A program made the position numbers and the translations under genes. A DNA stretch of 64,000 nt. Origin: Haloarcula limicola. Lineage in GTDB: Archaea > Halobacteriota > Halobacteria > Halobacteriales > Haloarculaceae. The notes beneath the pieces were generated by a model that was given only the letters and a program-made list of their open reading frames with translations, was not told where the DNA came from and ran no database searches. Location: positions 124,001 through 188,000 of the forward strand of contig NZ_WRXM01000004.1 of NCBI RefSeq assembly GCF_010119205.1, written 5' to 3'. This document shows positions 8,544-17,132 of the stretch, piece after piece (position 1 is the first letter of the stretch; every line of letters begins with the position of its first letter).

Positions 8544-9250
8544 CAGTCCTCCGTGGCCTCCTCGCCGTCGGGCACCGTCGGCGACGCGGCGTCGACGGTC
8601 GGTTCCTCGGCGACCTCCAACTCTTCCTGTGCAACCGACAGCAGTTCCTCCATGATGTAGAGCGTGCTCGTCGCGCCGGGGTCCTGATGGCCGACGGAGC
8701 GCCAGCCCAGATACGACGCCCGACCCTTCGAGGCGCGGATGGGGACGGTGAAGTCGACGCCGCGCTCGGCCGCCGCGACGGCCTTCGCCAGCGCCTCGAC
8801 CGGCGAGAGGTCGTCCGTCTCGACGGACTTCTTGAATGTGTGGACCGCCGGCACCAGCGCGTCGACCATCGTCTTATCGCCCACCGTCGCGTCGCCGCGG
8901 TCCTGCACCTTCTCCAAGTAGGTCTCGGCGAACGCCACCGCGCTCTCGGCGGTGACGCCGTCTTCGAGTTCGGCGCTGGCGAAGACGAGCGACCCGCCGT
9001 ACAGCGGCCCCGACGCGCCGCCGACCTCCGACATGAGCGTCTTGCCGGTCGTCTTGACCACCGTCGCCGGGTCCGGGTCGTCGAGTTCCGCGACCTCCTC
9101 GGCGGCGGCGCTCCAGCCGCGGGCCATGTTCCCCCCGTGGTCGGCGTCGCCGATGGCCGAGTCGAGCTCGGTGAGGTGGCTCCGCTCGGCTTCGAGGCGC
9201 TCGGCGACCGCTTTCACGGCCGCGACGACCGCCCGGCCCTCGTCGCTCAT
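8543..9250 (-). CDS. dhaL: Dihydroxyacetone kinase subunit DhaL
   Basis: A 235-residue ADP-binding subunit. The Mg/ADP site is visible as ELDSAIGDADHGGNM (Asp30, Asp35, Asp37, His38). Later motifs include SGPLYGG and the RASKGRASYLGWRSVGHQDPGA segment. The last 25 residues are an acidic haloarchaeal extension. DhaL carries ADP permanently as a phosphate relay between DhaM and DhaK. It overlaps dhaK by 4 nt and dhaM by 1-3 nt, indicating one transcript. Confidence 0.94.
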   Translation of the reverse strand: MSDEGRAVVAAVKAVAERLEAERSHLTELDSAIGDADHGGNMARGWSAAAEEVAELDDPDPATVVKTTGKTLMSEVGGASGPLYGGSLVFASAELEDGVTAESAVAFAETYLEKVQDRGDATVGDKTMVDALVPAVHTFKKSVETDDLSPVEALAKAVAAAERGVDFTVPIRASKGRASYLGWRSVGHQDPGATSTLYIMEELLSVAQEELEVAEEPTVDAASPTVPDGEEATED

Positions 9251-10245
9251 CTGACGGTCAGCGCCGGGGTGTCGGCCGGCGCGCCGAGTAGCTCCTTCAG
9301 TTCGTCGTCGACGGCGCAGACGGTGACCGAACAGCCCGCCATGTCCAGCGACGTCATGTAGTCCCCGACCCACGCGTCCCACGTCTCCAAGTCGCGGTCG
9401 TCGAGCAGTTCCTGCAGCCTGCGGTTGACGACGAACAGTTCCATCTGCGGCGTGCCGCCCATCCCGTTGACGATGGTGACGACCTCCTGTCCCGAATCGA
9501 GGGCCAGGTCTTCCAGCACCGACTCGGTCAGCTCCTCGGTGATGGCGTCGGCGTCCATCATCTCGGTCCGCTCCACCCCCGGCTCGCCGTGGATGCCGAT
9601 ACCCAACTCGATCTCGTCCTCGCCCAGGTCGAAGGTGGGTTCGCCCTTCTCCGGCGTGACACACGACGTGAGCGCCATCCCCATCGTCCCGACGTTGTCG
9701 ACCACTTTCTGGGCGACCCGCTGGACCTCCTCCAGATCCGCGCCCTCGGCGGCTTTCGCGCCCGCCGCCTTGTGGACGAGGATGGTGCCACAGACCCCCC
9801 GTCGGCCCGAGGTGTACAGCGAGTCCTCGACGGCCACGTCGTCGTCGACGACGACTTGGGCCACGTCACCGCCCTCCATCTCGACCATCTCGCCGGCCGT
9901 CTCGAAGTTCATCACGTCGCCCTCGTAGTTCTTGACGACCATCAGCACGCCTTCGCCGCTGTCGGCCGCGTCGACCAACTCCTCCAGTTCGTCGGCCGTC
10001 GGCGAGGTGAACACTTCGCCCGCCGCCGCGCCGTCGAGCATCCCGTCGCCGAGGTAACCCGCGTGCGTCGGTTCGTGGCCGCTCCCGCCGCCGCTGACGA
10101 CGCCGACCTTCCCGTCGACCGGCGCGTCGGCGCGGACCAGTACCTTCGTGTCCGGGAGCCGCCGGACTCGGTCGGGATGAGCCGCGACCATCCCGTCGAG
10201 CATCTCGTCGACCACGTCGTCCGGGTCGTTGATGAGCTTCTTCAT
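9247..10245 (-). CDS. dhaK: Dihydroxyacetone kinase subunit DhaK
   Basis: A 332-residue substrate-binding subunit. The SGGGSGHEPTHAG loop (His57) and His221 in GIGIHGEPG, which forms the covalent hemiaminal with dihydroxyacetone in characterised DhaK proteins, are both present. The ATG at 10245 is chosen over an upstream in-frame start because it gives the classical MKKLINDP N-terminus and lies about 30 nt from a TATA-like box. It is first in dhaKLM and converts dihydroxyacetone to DHA phosphate. This suits haloarchaea, which scavenge DHA and glycerol released by algae. Confidence 0.95.
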   Translation of the reverse strand: MKKLINDPDDVVDEMLDGMVAAHPDRVRRLPDTKVLVRADAPVDGKVGVVSGGGSGHEPTHAGYLGDGMLDGAAAGEVFTSPTADELEELVDAADSGEGVLMVVKNYEGDVMNFETAGEMVEMEGGDVAQVVVDDDVAVEDSLYTSGRRGVCGTILVHKAAGAKAAEGADLEEVQRVAQKVVDNVGTMGMALTSCVTPEKGEPTFDLGEDEIELGIGIHGEPGVERTEMMDADAITEELTESVLEDLALDSGQEVVTIVNGMGGTPQMELFVVNRRLQELLDDRDLETWDAWVGDYMTSLDMAGCSVTVCAVDDELKELLGAPADTPALTVR

Positions 10246-10273
10246 GTGTCGTGTTGACAGACGACTCTCTCCC

Positions 10274-10281
10274 TGATAAAT
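10274..10281 (-). promoter_or_regulatory. TATA-like promoter of the dhaKLM operon
   Basis: On the minus strand the sequence atttatca lies about 30 nt upstream of the dhaK ATG at 10245. The spacing predicts a near-leaderless operon transcript. Confidence 0.5.
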
Positions 10282-10322
10282 CTGAGCGAGCGGAGCGTCG
10301 AGGCGGGCGGAATAATCCCGGT

Positions 10323-10913
10323 CTACGCGTCCCAGTAGGCCGGTTCGTTCCCGTCCTTCCACTTGATGGAACAGCCTCGCGAGGGTTTCTCGGCGGCGTT
10401 GATCTCTCCGCCGGACAGCAGCGTCTCGACGTGGCCGGCCATCTCCCGTTCGCTCGGTTCCTCGTCGGGGTTCGGCGCGTCGTCGAGCCGGCCGTGATAG
10501 GCCAGCCGGAACGTCCCGCTATCGTCGTCGAACAGGAACGGGTCCGGCGTGCAGCGCGCGCCGTAGGCCGCCGCGACGGTCTGGTCCTCGTCCCGGAGGT
10601 AGGCGTCGTAGGCGATCTCGCCGGATTCGACCAGTTCCGCCATCCGCTCGAAGGAGTCGTCGGGGTACTCGCCCTCGTCGTTGGCGTTGATTCCCACGAC
10701 GGCGAGGTCGTCGTACTCCGCGGCGAGGCGATTCAGTTCGTCGATCTTGGCCTGCGCGTACGGGCAGTGGTTGCAGGTGAACACGACGAGCAGGGCGTCG
10801 TAGTCGGCGAAGTCGGACAGCGGGTACGTCTCGCCGTCCGCGCCCGGCAGTTCGAACGGCGGCGCGGCGTCCCCGCGTTGCAGAACGTCGGACTCCGAGT
10901 CCATCGAGACCAT
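10323..10913 (-). CDS. Thioredoxin-fold / AhpC-TSA-like redox protein
   Basis: A 196-residue protein whose N-terminal half is a peroxiredoxin/TlpA-type thioredoxin fold with the redox pair Cys47-x-x-Cys50 in FTCNHCPYAQ. A second segment (GARCTPDPFLFDD) supplies the cis-proline region, and the end carries GCSIKWK, typical of the haloarchaeal and bacterial thioredoxin-family proteins in this group. It is likely a cytosolic thiol oxidoreductase. The start at 10913 is supported by a TATA-like stretch (ttttacta) about 27-34 nt upstream. A downstream Met4 is an alternative. Confidence 0.85.
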   Translation of the reverse strand: MVSMDSESDVLQRGDAAPPFELPGADGETYPLSDFADYDALLVVFTCNHCPYAQAKIDELNRLAAEYDDLAVVGINANDEGEYPDDSFERMAELVESGEIAYDAYLRDEDQTVAAAYGARCTPDPFLFDDDSGTFRLAYHGRLDDAPNPDEEPSEREMAGHVETLLSGGEINAAEKPSRGCSIKWKDGNEPAYWDA

Positions 10914-10958
10914 AGCGGTCGGCGGTACGTCGCGGGATAGTAAAAGCGCACGGACGGG

Positions 10959-12263
10959 TCAATCGCCGGGCTGTGCGGTCCCGAGCGTTCGACGGCCGCC
11001 GACGGTCAGCACGACGAGCGTCAGCGCAACGGCGAGGGCTCCGATACCCGCGACGGCCCAGAACGCCGCCGCGACGCCGGCCCGCGAGACGACGACGGCC
11101 AGCACCGGCGGCGCGACGGCGGCTCCGCCGGAGATCCCGATGGTGAGGAACCCGAAGTTCTTCCCCGCCGAGTCGTCGGTCGAGAAGGCGTCGGCCAGCG
11201 CCGCGCGGGCGGGTCTGCTGCCGTCGACGGTGGCCGAGAGGACGAGGACCAGCGCCAGCGCGCCGACCAGCGGGAGCGTGCCGAGCGCGAGCGCCCCGGC
11301 GACGAGGACCAGCGCGGCGTAGCCGCCGACGAGCACCGGTCCCGGCGAGTAGCGGTCGGTGAGCCAGCCGCCCGCGAAGATGAGCACCGCGCCGGTGACG
11401 AGCATTGCCGAGACGGCGAAGTTCGCGGTGGCGTCGGGTAGCCGGTAGCCCGAGGAGAGCAGCGCCGCCGTGTACTGCTTGATGCCCCACCCGGCCATCG
11501 ACGAGACGAACCAGAGGACGGTGAGCGCGAGGATCGGGGGTGAGGAGACCACCGTTCCGAGTTCGCGTCGGATCCGCGTCGTCAGCGACGCGGCGGCGGT
11601 ATCGACCCCGTCGGTCGCGCCGGCGCTGGCGTCGTCGACAGCGCCGGCGACCACCGCTTCGCCGCCCGAACTCGACGGATGCGTGATCGCCTCGTTCACG
11701 AGGCGGTCGAACGCCAGCAGACAGCCCGCGCCGTAGACGGCTCCCACGACGGCGATCGCGCCGATGGCGACGCGCCAGTCCAGCCCGAGCGTGCTGGCCG
11801 TCGCCACGACGGCCGGCGGCGCGGCGAGACCGATCGCCCCCGTGAAGCCGTGGACGCTGTAGGCCCGCCCGCGGGTGTCCGCCGTCGTCGCCGCGCCGAT
11901 GAGCGGGTAGTGCGCTGGGTGGTGACCCGCGATGCCGACACCGGTGACGACGCTCGCGGCCAGCAGCCACGCGTAGCTCTGGGCCGTCGCCGTGAGAATC
12001 GCGCCGACCGCGCCGAAGGTCAGCGAGATGGCCAGTACCGACGTGCGACTCCGCGAGTCCGAGAGCGACCCGAACGGCAACTGCAGCGCCGTCACGACGA
12101 CCCCGACGGTGCCGAGCGCGACGCCCAGCTGCGCGTCGGTCAGCCCCAGATCCGACTGCAACGGCCCGAAGATCGGCGGCAGCAGCATGAAGTACGCGTG
12201 GTTCACGAGGTGCGAACCGCCGACCAGACCGACGACGAGTCGGGACTGCGCGTCAGAGACCAC
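10959..12263 (-). CDS. Major facilitator superfamily transporter
   Basis: A 434-residue membrane protein with about twelve hydrophobic segments in two halves. The loop after the second segment (FGSLSDSRSRTSVL) is the MFS signature between helices 2 and 3, and an equivalent GWLTDRYSPGPVLVGG occurs in the second half. A hydrophilic Ala/Thr-rich linker near residues 185-230 separates the halves. The segment GITGHHPAHYP-like (GVGIAGHHPAHYPLIG) is reminiscent of fosmidomycin-resistance-type MFS members. Substrate cannot be assigned. Confidence 0.88.
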   Translation of the reverse strand: MVSDAQSRLVVGLVGGSHLVNHAYFMLLPPIFGPLQSDLGLTDAQLGVALGTVGVVVTALQLPFGSLSDSRSRTSVLAISLTFGAVGAILTATAQSYAWLLAASVVTGVGIAGHHPAHYPLIGAATTADTRGRAYSVHGFTGAIGLAAPPAVVATASTLGLDWRVAIGAIAVVGAVYGAGCLLAFDRLVNEAITHPSSSGGEAVVAGAVDDASAGATDGVDTAAASLTTRIRRELGTVVSSPPILALTVLWFVSSMAGWGIKQYTAALLSSGYRLPDATANFAVSAMLVTGAVLIFAGGWLTDRYSPGPVLVGGYAALVLVAGALALGTLPLVGALALVLVLSATVDGSRPARAALADAFSTDDSAGKNFGFLTIGISGGAAVAPPVLAVVVSRAGVAAAFWAVAGIGALAVALTLVVLTVGGRRTLGTAQPGD

Positions 12264-12316
12264 CGTACCGTCGTGTCACGGGCTAGCGCAAAGAGCGTCG
12301 CGGTTTCGGCGTCGCT

Positions 12317-12652
12317 TTACTCACTCTCGTCCGCCAATCGATCCCCGACGGCGTCGTCGAACGCCGCCGCGGCGCGGTAGACGTCGCTGTCGGCCGCGAC
12401 GGCGAACAGCGTCTCCTCGCCCTCAGTCTCCTCTTTCTCCAGTAGGCCCGAGGCGGCGAGGTGGTCGAGCGTTCCGTCGAGATACAGCGTCTTCAGCGCG
12501 ACGCCGGCCGCCTCGCTCAGTTCCGTCTTGGTGTACCGTTCCTCGGGGTCGAGTCGGAGCAGCGTGTCGATGACGGCGGGTGCCTCGTCGTGGGTCGCGA
12601 CGGTGCCCCACCCGGAGGTGGGTTCCTCGTCTCGGGCGGCCTCTTCGAACAT
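12317..12652 (-). CDS. Small winged-helix-like protein, 111 aa
   Basis: An acidic 111-residue protein. A central helix-turn-helix-like segment (RYTKTELSEAAGVALKTLY followed by LDHLAASGLLEKEE) suggests a winged-helix regulator. The ATG at 12652 is preferred over a start 22 codons upstream because a tttattg TATA-like box lies about 28-34 nt before it and the extra residues are Arg-rich. It is divergent from the Lrp gene. Target genes are unknown. Confidence 0.65.
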   Translation of the reverse strand: MFEEAARDEEPTSGWGTVATHDEAPAVIDTLLRLDPEERYTKTELSEAAGVALKTLYLDGTLDHLAASGLLEKEETEGEETLFAVAADSDVYRAAAAFDDAVGDRLADESE

Positions 12653-12770
12653 TAGCCGGGCCGAGGCAGTCCACCGCAATAAAGCTCGCGCCGGTTTCAC
12701 TCGGCGGCGGTACGCCATACCGTCTCACCATTGAGCAAGGCTTTTGTCCGCCACCGTCCGCCACCACAGT

Positions 12771-13265
12771 ATGAGCAGTCGCCGAGAGATTCTCGACCTG
12801 TTACGGGAGAACGCCCGCTACACCACGGAGGACTTAGCCCATCTCACGGACTTCTCCGAGAGCGAAGTCGAATCCATTATCGAGGAGTTCGAGGAAGCAG
12901 GGGTCATCTGTGGCTATCAGGCCGTCGTCGACTGGGGGGCCGTCGAGACGGAGGAAGAGCGAGTGCGGGCGACGGTCGAACTCAACGTCGCGCTGGACCG
13001 CGAGACCAACTACGGCGACATCGCCGACCGCATCGCCCGCTTCCCCGAGGTCACGTCGCTCCGTCTCGTCAGCGGCGACTACGACTTCGACCTCGAAGTC
13101 GAGGGCGACTCCATGCGGGAGGTCTCTCACTTCATCAGCGACAAGATCGCGCCCATCCCCGAGATAACCCAGACGGTCACCCACTACATCATGGAGTCCT
13201 ACAAGGAACAGGGGATGACGTTCGACGACCACGACGACGACGACCGCCTCTCCGTCTCCCCATGA
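12771..13265 (+). CDS. Lrp/AsnC family transcriptional regulator
   Basis: A 164-residue feast/famine regulator. The N-terminal helix-turn-helix (ILDLLRENARYTTEDLAHLT, then SESEVESIIEEFEEAG) is followed by an alpha/beta ligand-binding RAM domain (VRATVELNV, VTSLRLVSGDYDFDLEVEG). The start at 12771 gives the usual MSSRREILDLL beginning. Its stop overlaps the ATG of the aminotransferase (ATGA at 13262), which is a strong sign that it controls or responds to that enzyme's amino-acid substrate. Confidence 0.9.
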   Translation: MSSRREILDLLRENARYTTEDLAHLTDFSESEVESIIEEFEEAGVICGYQAVVDWGAVETEEERVRATVELNVALDRETNYGDIADRIARFPEVTSLRLVSGDYDFDLEVEGDSMREVSHFISDKIAPIPEITQTVTHYIMESYKEQGMTFDDHDDDDRLSVSP

Positions 13266-14407
13266 CGTTCGAACCCGCCGACCGAGTCGACGCGGTGCCG
13301 CCGTCGGGCATCCGGCGGTTCTTCGAGCTGGCCGAGGAGATGGACGATATCATCTCGCTGGGCGTCGGCGAGCCCGACTTCTCCGCGCCGTGGGCCGCCC
13401 GCGAGGCCGCCATCACGTCGCTCGAACGCGGCCAGACCTCCTACACGGCTAATCGGGGTAAGCGAGAACTGCGCGAGCGCATCGCCCGCTACGAGTCGGA
13501 CGTTCACGACCTCTCGTACGACGCCGAAGACGAGATTCTGGTGACCGCCGGCGCGAGCGAGGCGCTAGATTTGGCGTTTCGAGCCCTCCTCGACCCCGGC
13601 GACAGCCTCGCCGTCGTCCAGCCGTGTTACGTCTCCTACGTCCCCGGCGCGACGTTCGCCGGCGTGGACGTCATCGACGTGCCGACTCGCGTCGAAGACG
13701 AGTTCAAGCTCACTCGCGAGGTCTTAGAGGAGTCCGGGGCCGCCGAGGCCGACGCCCTGGTCTACTGCTACCCGAACAACCCGACGGGCGCGACGATGAC
13801 CGGCGACGAACTGGTCGAGGTGGCGGCCTTCTGTCGCGAGAACGACCTCGTCGTGTTCGCCGACGAGATCTACGCCGATCTGACCTACGAACACGACCAC
13901 ACCTCCATCGCCACGCTGCCGGGGATGCGCGAGCGGACCATCGTGTTCAACGGCTTCTCGAAGGCCTTCGCGATGACCGGGTTCCGGCTGGGTTACGCGA
14001 TGGGGCCGCCCGAGGCCGTCACGGCGATGAACCGGGTCCACCAGTACACGATGCTGTCCGCCCCGACCACCGCGCAACACGCGGCCATCGAGGCGCTCGA
14101 CGACTGCCGCGAGGAGGTGACCGACATGGCCACCCAGTACGACCGCCGCCGGAAGTACGTCCTCTCGCAGTTCGAGGAGATGGGACTGGACTGCTTCCCC
14201 GCCGCCGGCGCGTTCTACGCGTTCCCCGAGTGCCCGTGGGACGACGCCGGCGAGTTCGCTGAAGCGCTGCTCCAGTCGAAGAGCGTCGCCGTCGTCCCGG
14301 GGACGGCCTTCGGCGAGGGCGGTGCCGGTCACCTCCGCATCTCCTACGCGACCGGGCTGGAGGACCTGAAAGAAGCGATGACGCGGATCGCCGACTTCGT
14401 CCAGTAA
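13262..14407 (+). CDS. Class I/II PLP-dependent aminotransferase
   Basis: A 381-residue fold-type I aminotransferase. Visible motifs are LGVGEPDF at the N-terminus, the CYPNNPTGA segment, ADEIYADL, and FNGFSKAFAMTGFRLGY with the PLP lysine at Lys234; LRISYAT carries the C-terminal substrate-binding Arg. It is probably an aspartate or aromatic/branched-chain aminotransferase; specificity is not readable. It overlaps the upstream Lrp regulator by 4 nt, forming an operon. Confidence 0.92.
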   Translation: MTFEPADRVDAVPPSGIRRFFELAEEMDDIISLGVGEPDFSAPWAAREAAITSLERGQTSYTANRGKRELRERIARYESDVHDLSYDAEDEILVTAGASEALDLAFRALLDPGDSLAVVQPCYVSYVPGATFAGVDVIDVPTRVEDEFKLTREVLEESGAAEADALVYCYPNNPTGATMTGDELVEVAAFCRENDLVVFADEIYADLTYEHDHTSIATLPGMRERTIVFNGFSKAFAMTGFRLGYAMGPPEAVTAMNRVHQYTMLSAPTTAQHAAIEALDDCREEVTDMATQYDRRRKYVLSQFEEMGLDCFPAAGAFYAFPECPWDDAGEFAEALLQSKSVAVVPGTAFGEGGAGHLRISYATGLEDLKEAMTRIADFVQ

Positions 14408-14597
14408 CCGCCGCGCTCGGTGGCGAAGTCTCGCTTCTGATAGTGAGTTATCAATCCTAATAGCCGCGCCGAAAGTTTCAGTATGGGGCCTGTTGTATCA
14501 CGCTCAAACTGTGTTGGACCGTGACGCACTATCGGGTGGACTGTGGCGGGGGCTGACGCCGGAACGGTTTTTCACGCGAATCAGGAGATAAAACACA

Positions 14598-17132
14598 ATG
14601 GCAATCGATGACAAAACGGGGGGAGATTCGGAGCGAGTCGCCAGCGGGGGAGACGGCGGCGATCGGCCGGCGGCGGTCGGCGAGTACACGTGGGACGACC
14701 TCAGACGGGAGTTCCACAGCGGGGGGCGCTTCGACCGGAGCGAGTACCTCGGCTTCGAGCCCCGCGATCTCGAAGACAGACTGGAGACGGCCGCGAGCGC
14801 GGCGCTGACACTGAACCGGCCGTTCGAGGAGTACCTCGACCCGACGACCACGCCGGTCGCGAAGGGCGTCTACACGTGGGAACATTTCAAACAGGAGTTC
14901 TACTACGAGGAGGACGGCGACCAACCGCGCGACGAGGAGGGGGAGGTCGTCCCGTTCGAACCCGAAGACCACCTCGGATTCGACCCGGACCACGTCGAGA
15001 ACAGGCTCTCGCTGGGCGAGGATCTGGCGGCGGAACTCGACGAGTTCGTCGACGAGAACACCGTCGACGTCGACCCCGACGTGGACGAAGACGAGTTCTT
15101 CTCGACGCGGGAGGGCCACACCACAGTCGTCAACCGCTACGACTTAGAGAAAGCCGTCCCGGAGAGCAAGAAGTCTCATTTCCGGGAGACCGAACGCTAC
15201 TGGGTCAACAAACCGTACGCCTGTGTCGTCGTCTTTCACTCCCGGAAGGAGAACGAGCGGAAGTACTACGTCGTCGAGCCGTATCTCAACGCGATCGAGG
15301 ACGACCTCAAGAGCTTCCTCTCGGGGAAGCTCAAGACCGCGATCAAGTACTCCGAGGACGACGTCATCGTCAAGGGGTCGAACGCCGACCGGGCGTCGGT
15401 CATCCAGCGCGAGGCCGAGCAGTTGCTCTCCCGGTACGACCTCTACGACGGGTCAGTCGCCGGGAGCGGGGGGACCAGCGGCGGACTGTTGGACGAAGTG
15501 AAGGACCTCTTCGACATCGGCGAGGAGACCGAGACGGAATCGGTGGGACAGCTGAACGGGATCGCGGCCCGCCCCGAGCCGGCCATCATCGAGGACGACC
15601 CCTCGACGCTGAACGAGTACCAGGTCGAGAAGTTGCTGTACATGCTCAAGCGGGACTTCGTCGGCTACGCCCGCATCGATCCGGTGAAACACGACATCAA
15701 CGTCGAGGACATCTCCTGTGACGGCTACAACTCCCGCGTGTTCGTCTACCACACCGACTACGAGCAGATCATCACTAACGTCGAACACCGCGAGAGCGAG
15801 CTGGACGACTTCGTCGTCAAGCTCGCCCAGCGCTCCGGAAAGGGGATCTCCAAACGGCAGCCGCAGGTCGACGCGACACTCCCGGACGGGTCGCGCGCGC
15901 AGTTAACGCTCGGGCGAGAGGTGTCCGACCACGGGACCAACTACACCATCCGTCAGTTCAAGGACGTCCCCTTTACCCCCATCGACCTCATCAACTGGAA
16001 CACGTTCTCGCTCGACGAGATGGCGTTCCTCTGGCTCTGCATCGAGAACAACAAGAGCCTCATCTTCGCCGGCGGCACCGCGTCCGGGAAGACAACCTCG
16101 CTGAACGCCGTCTCGCTGTTCATCCCCTCGAACTCCAAGATCGTCTCCATCGAGGACACTCGCGAGGTGGAACTGCCCCAGCGCAACTGGGTGGCGAGCG
16201 TCACTCGCCCCTCCTTCGGTGAGGACGACAAGGGCGACGTCGACGAGTTCGACCTGCTGGAGGCCGCGCTCCGCCAGCGGCCGGACTACATCGTCATGGG
16301 TGAGATTCGCGGTGAAGAGGGGCGGACGCTCTTTCAGGTCATGTCGACGGGGCACACGACCTACACCACGTTCCACGCCGACTCCGTCGGCGAGGTCATC
16401 AAGCGCTTTACGACCGAACCCATCAACGTCTCGAAGACGCTCTTCACCGCGCTCGACCTGGTGAGCATCCAGACCCAGACTCGCGTGGACGGCAGCAAGG
16501 TCCGTCGGAACAAGTCCCTGACCGAGATCAACGAGTACTCCGCCGAGAACGACGAGATCAACGTCCGGGACGTCTACGAGTGGCGCGCCGAGACGGACGA
16601 GTACATCCAGATGGGCAACTCCAACACCCTCGAAGAGATCAAGTTCGACCGCGGGTGGACCCAGGAGAAGCTCGACGAGGAGCTGTTCAAGCGGAAGGTC
16701 GTCCTGGCCTATCTCATCGAACAGGGACTGAACACCTACACGCAGGTCGCCGCGACGATCCAGGCGTTCGTTAACGACCCCGACACCATCCTCACGCTCA
16801 TCGCCAACGACCAGCTCGAACGGTCGCTCGAAGACCTCCGGGAGATGGAGTCGGTCAAGATCGACATCGACCCGGAGAAAGAGGAGATGGTCCCGCGGCC
16901 GGACGCCCCGCCGGCGATGGTCGAGGAGACGAAGTCCATCCTCGACAACGCCGGACCGCTGTTCGAGCAGTTCAAACAGGGTGACACGCCCGATATCGTC
17001 GCCGCGCTGATGGAAGGCGACGCGCTGGCGACAGACGAGGAAGACGGAGCGGACGAGGAAGACGAAGCGGAAGGCGTCGGCGGCTTCGGCCAGTTCGTCC
17101 CGAAGGCCGGAAAGGAGGCAGATAGCGGATGA
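14598..17132 (+). CDS. PilB/GspE-type type IV pilus assembly ATPase
   Basis: An 844-residue secretion/pilus ATPase. Walker A is FAGGTASGKTTS (Lys498). The Asp box SIEDTREVELPQ follows, Walker B-like VMGEIRGEEGR has Glu569, and a His box is TTFHADSVGE. The N-terminal 120 residues contain two copies of a YTW...EF...LGF.P...RL motif. The C-terminus is acidic and disordered. It powers polymerisation of pilin-like subunits at the cytoplasmic membrane. It overlaps the PilC-type gene by 4 nt and starts with an AGGAGA-like sequence 15 nt upstream. Confidence 0.95.
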   Translation: MAIDDKTGGDSERVASGGDGGDRPAAVGEYTWDDLRREFHSGGRFDRSEYLGFEPRDLEDRLETAASAALTLNRPFEEYLDPTTTPVAKGVYTWEHFKQEFYYEEDGDQPRDEEGEVVPFEPEDHLGFDPDHVENRLSLGEDLAAELDEFVDENTVDVDPDVDEDEFFSTREGHTTVVNRYDLEKAVPESKKSHFRETERYWVNKPYACVVVFHSRKENERKYYVVEPYLNAIEDDLKSFLSGKLKTAIKYSEDDVIVKGSNADRASVIQREAEQLLSRYDLYDGSVAGSGGTSGGLLDEVKDLFDIGEETETESVGQLNGIAARPEPAIIEDDPSTLNEYQVEKLLYMLKRDFVGYARIDPVKHDINVEDISCDGYNSRVFVYHTDYEQIITNVEHRESELDDFVVKLAQRSGKGISKRQPQVDATLPDGSRAQLTLGREVSDHGTNYTIRQFKDVPFTPIDLINWNTFSLDEMAFLWLCIENNKSLIFAGGTASGKTTSLNAVSLFIPSNSKIVSIEDTREVELPQRNWVASVTRPSFGEDDKGDVDEFDLLEAALRQRPDYIVMGEIRGEEGRTLFQVMSTGHTTYTTFHADSVGEVIKRFTTEPINVSKTLFTALDLVSIQTQTRVDGSKVRRNKSLTEINEYSAENDEINVRDVYEWRAETDEYIQMGNSNTLEEIKFDRGWTQEKLDEELFKRKVVLAYLIEQGLNTYTQVAATIQAFVNDPDTILTLIANDQLERSLEDLREMESVKIDIDPEKEEMVPRPDAPPAMVEETKSILDNAGPLFEQFKQGDTPDIVAALMEGDALATDEEDGADEEDEAEGVGGFGQFVPKAGKEADSG

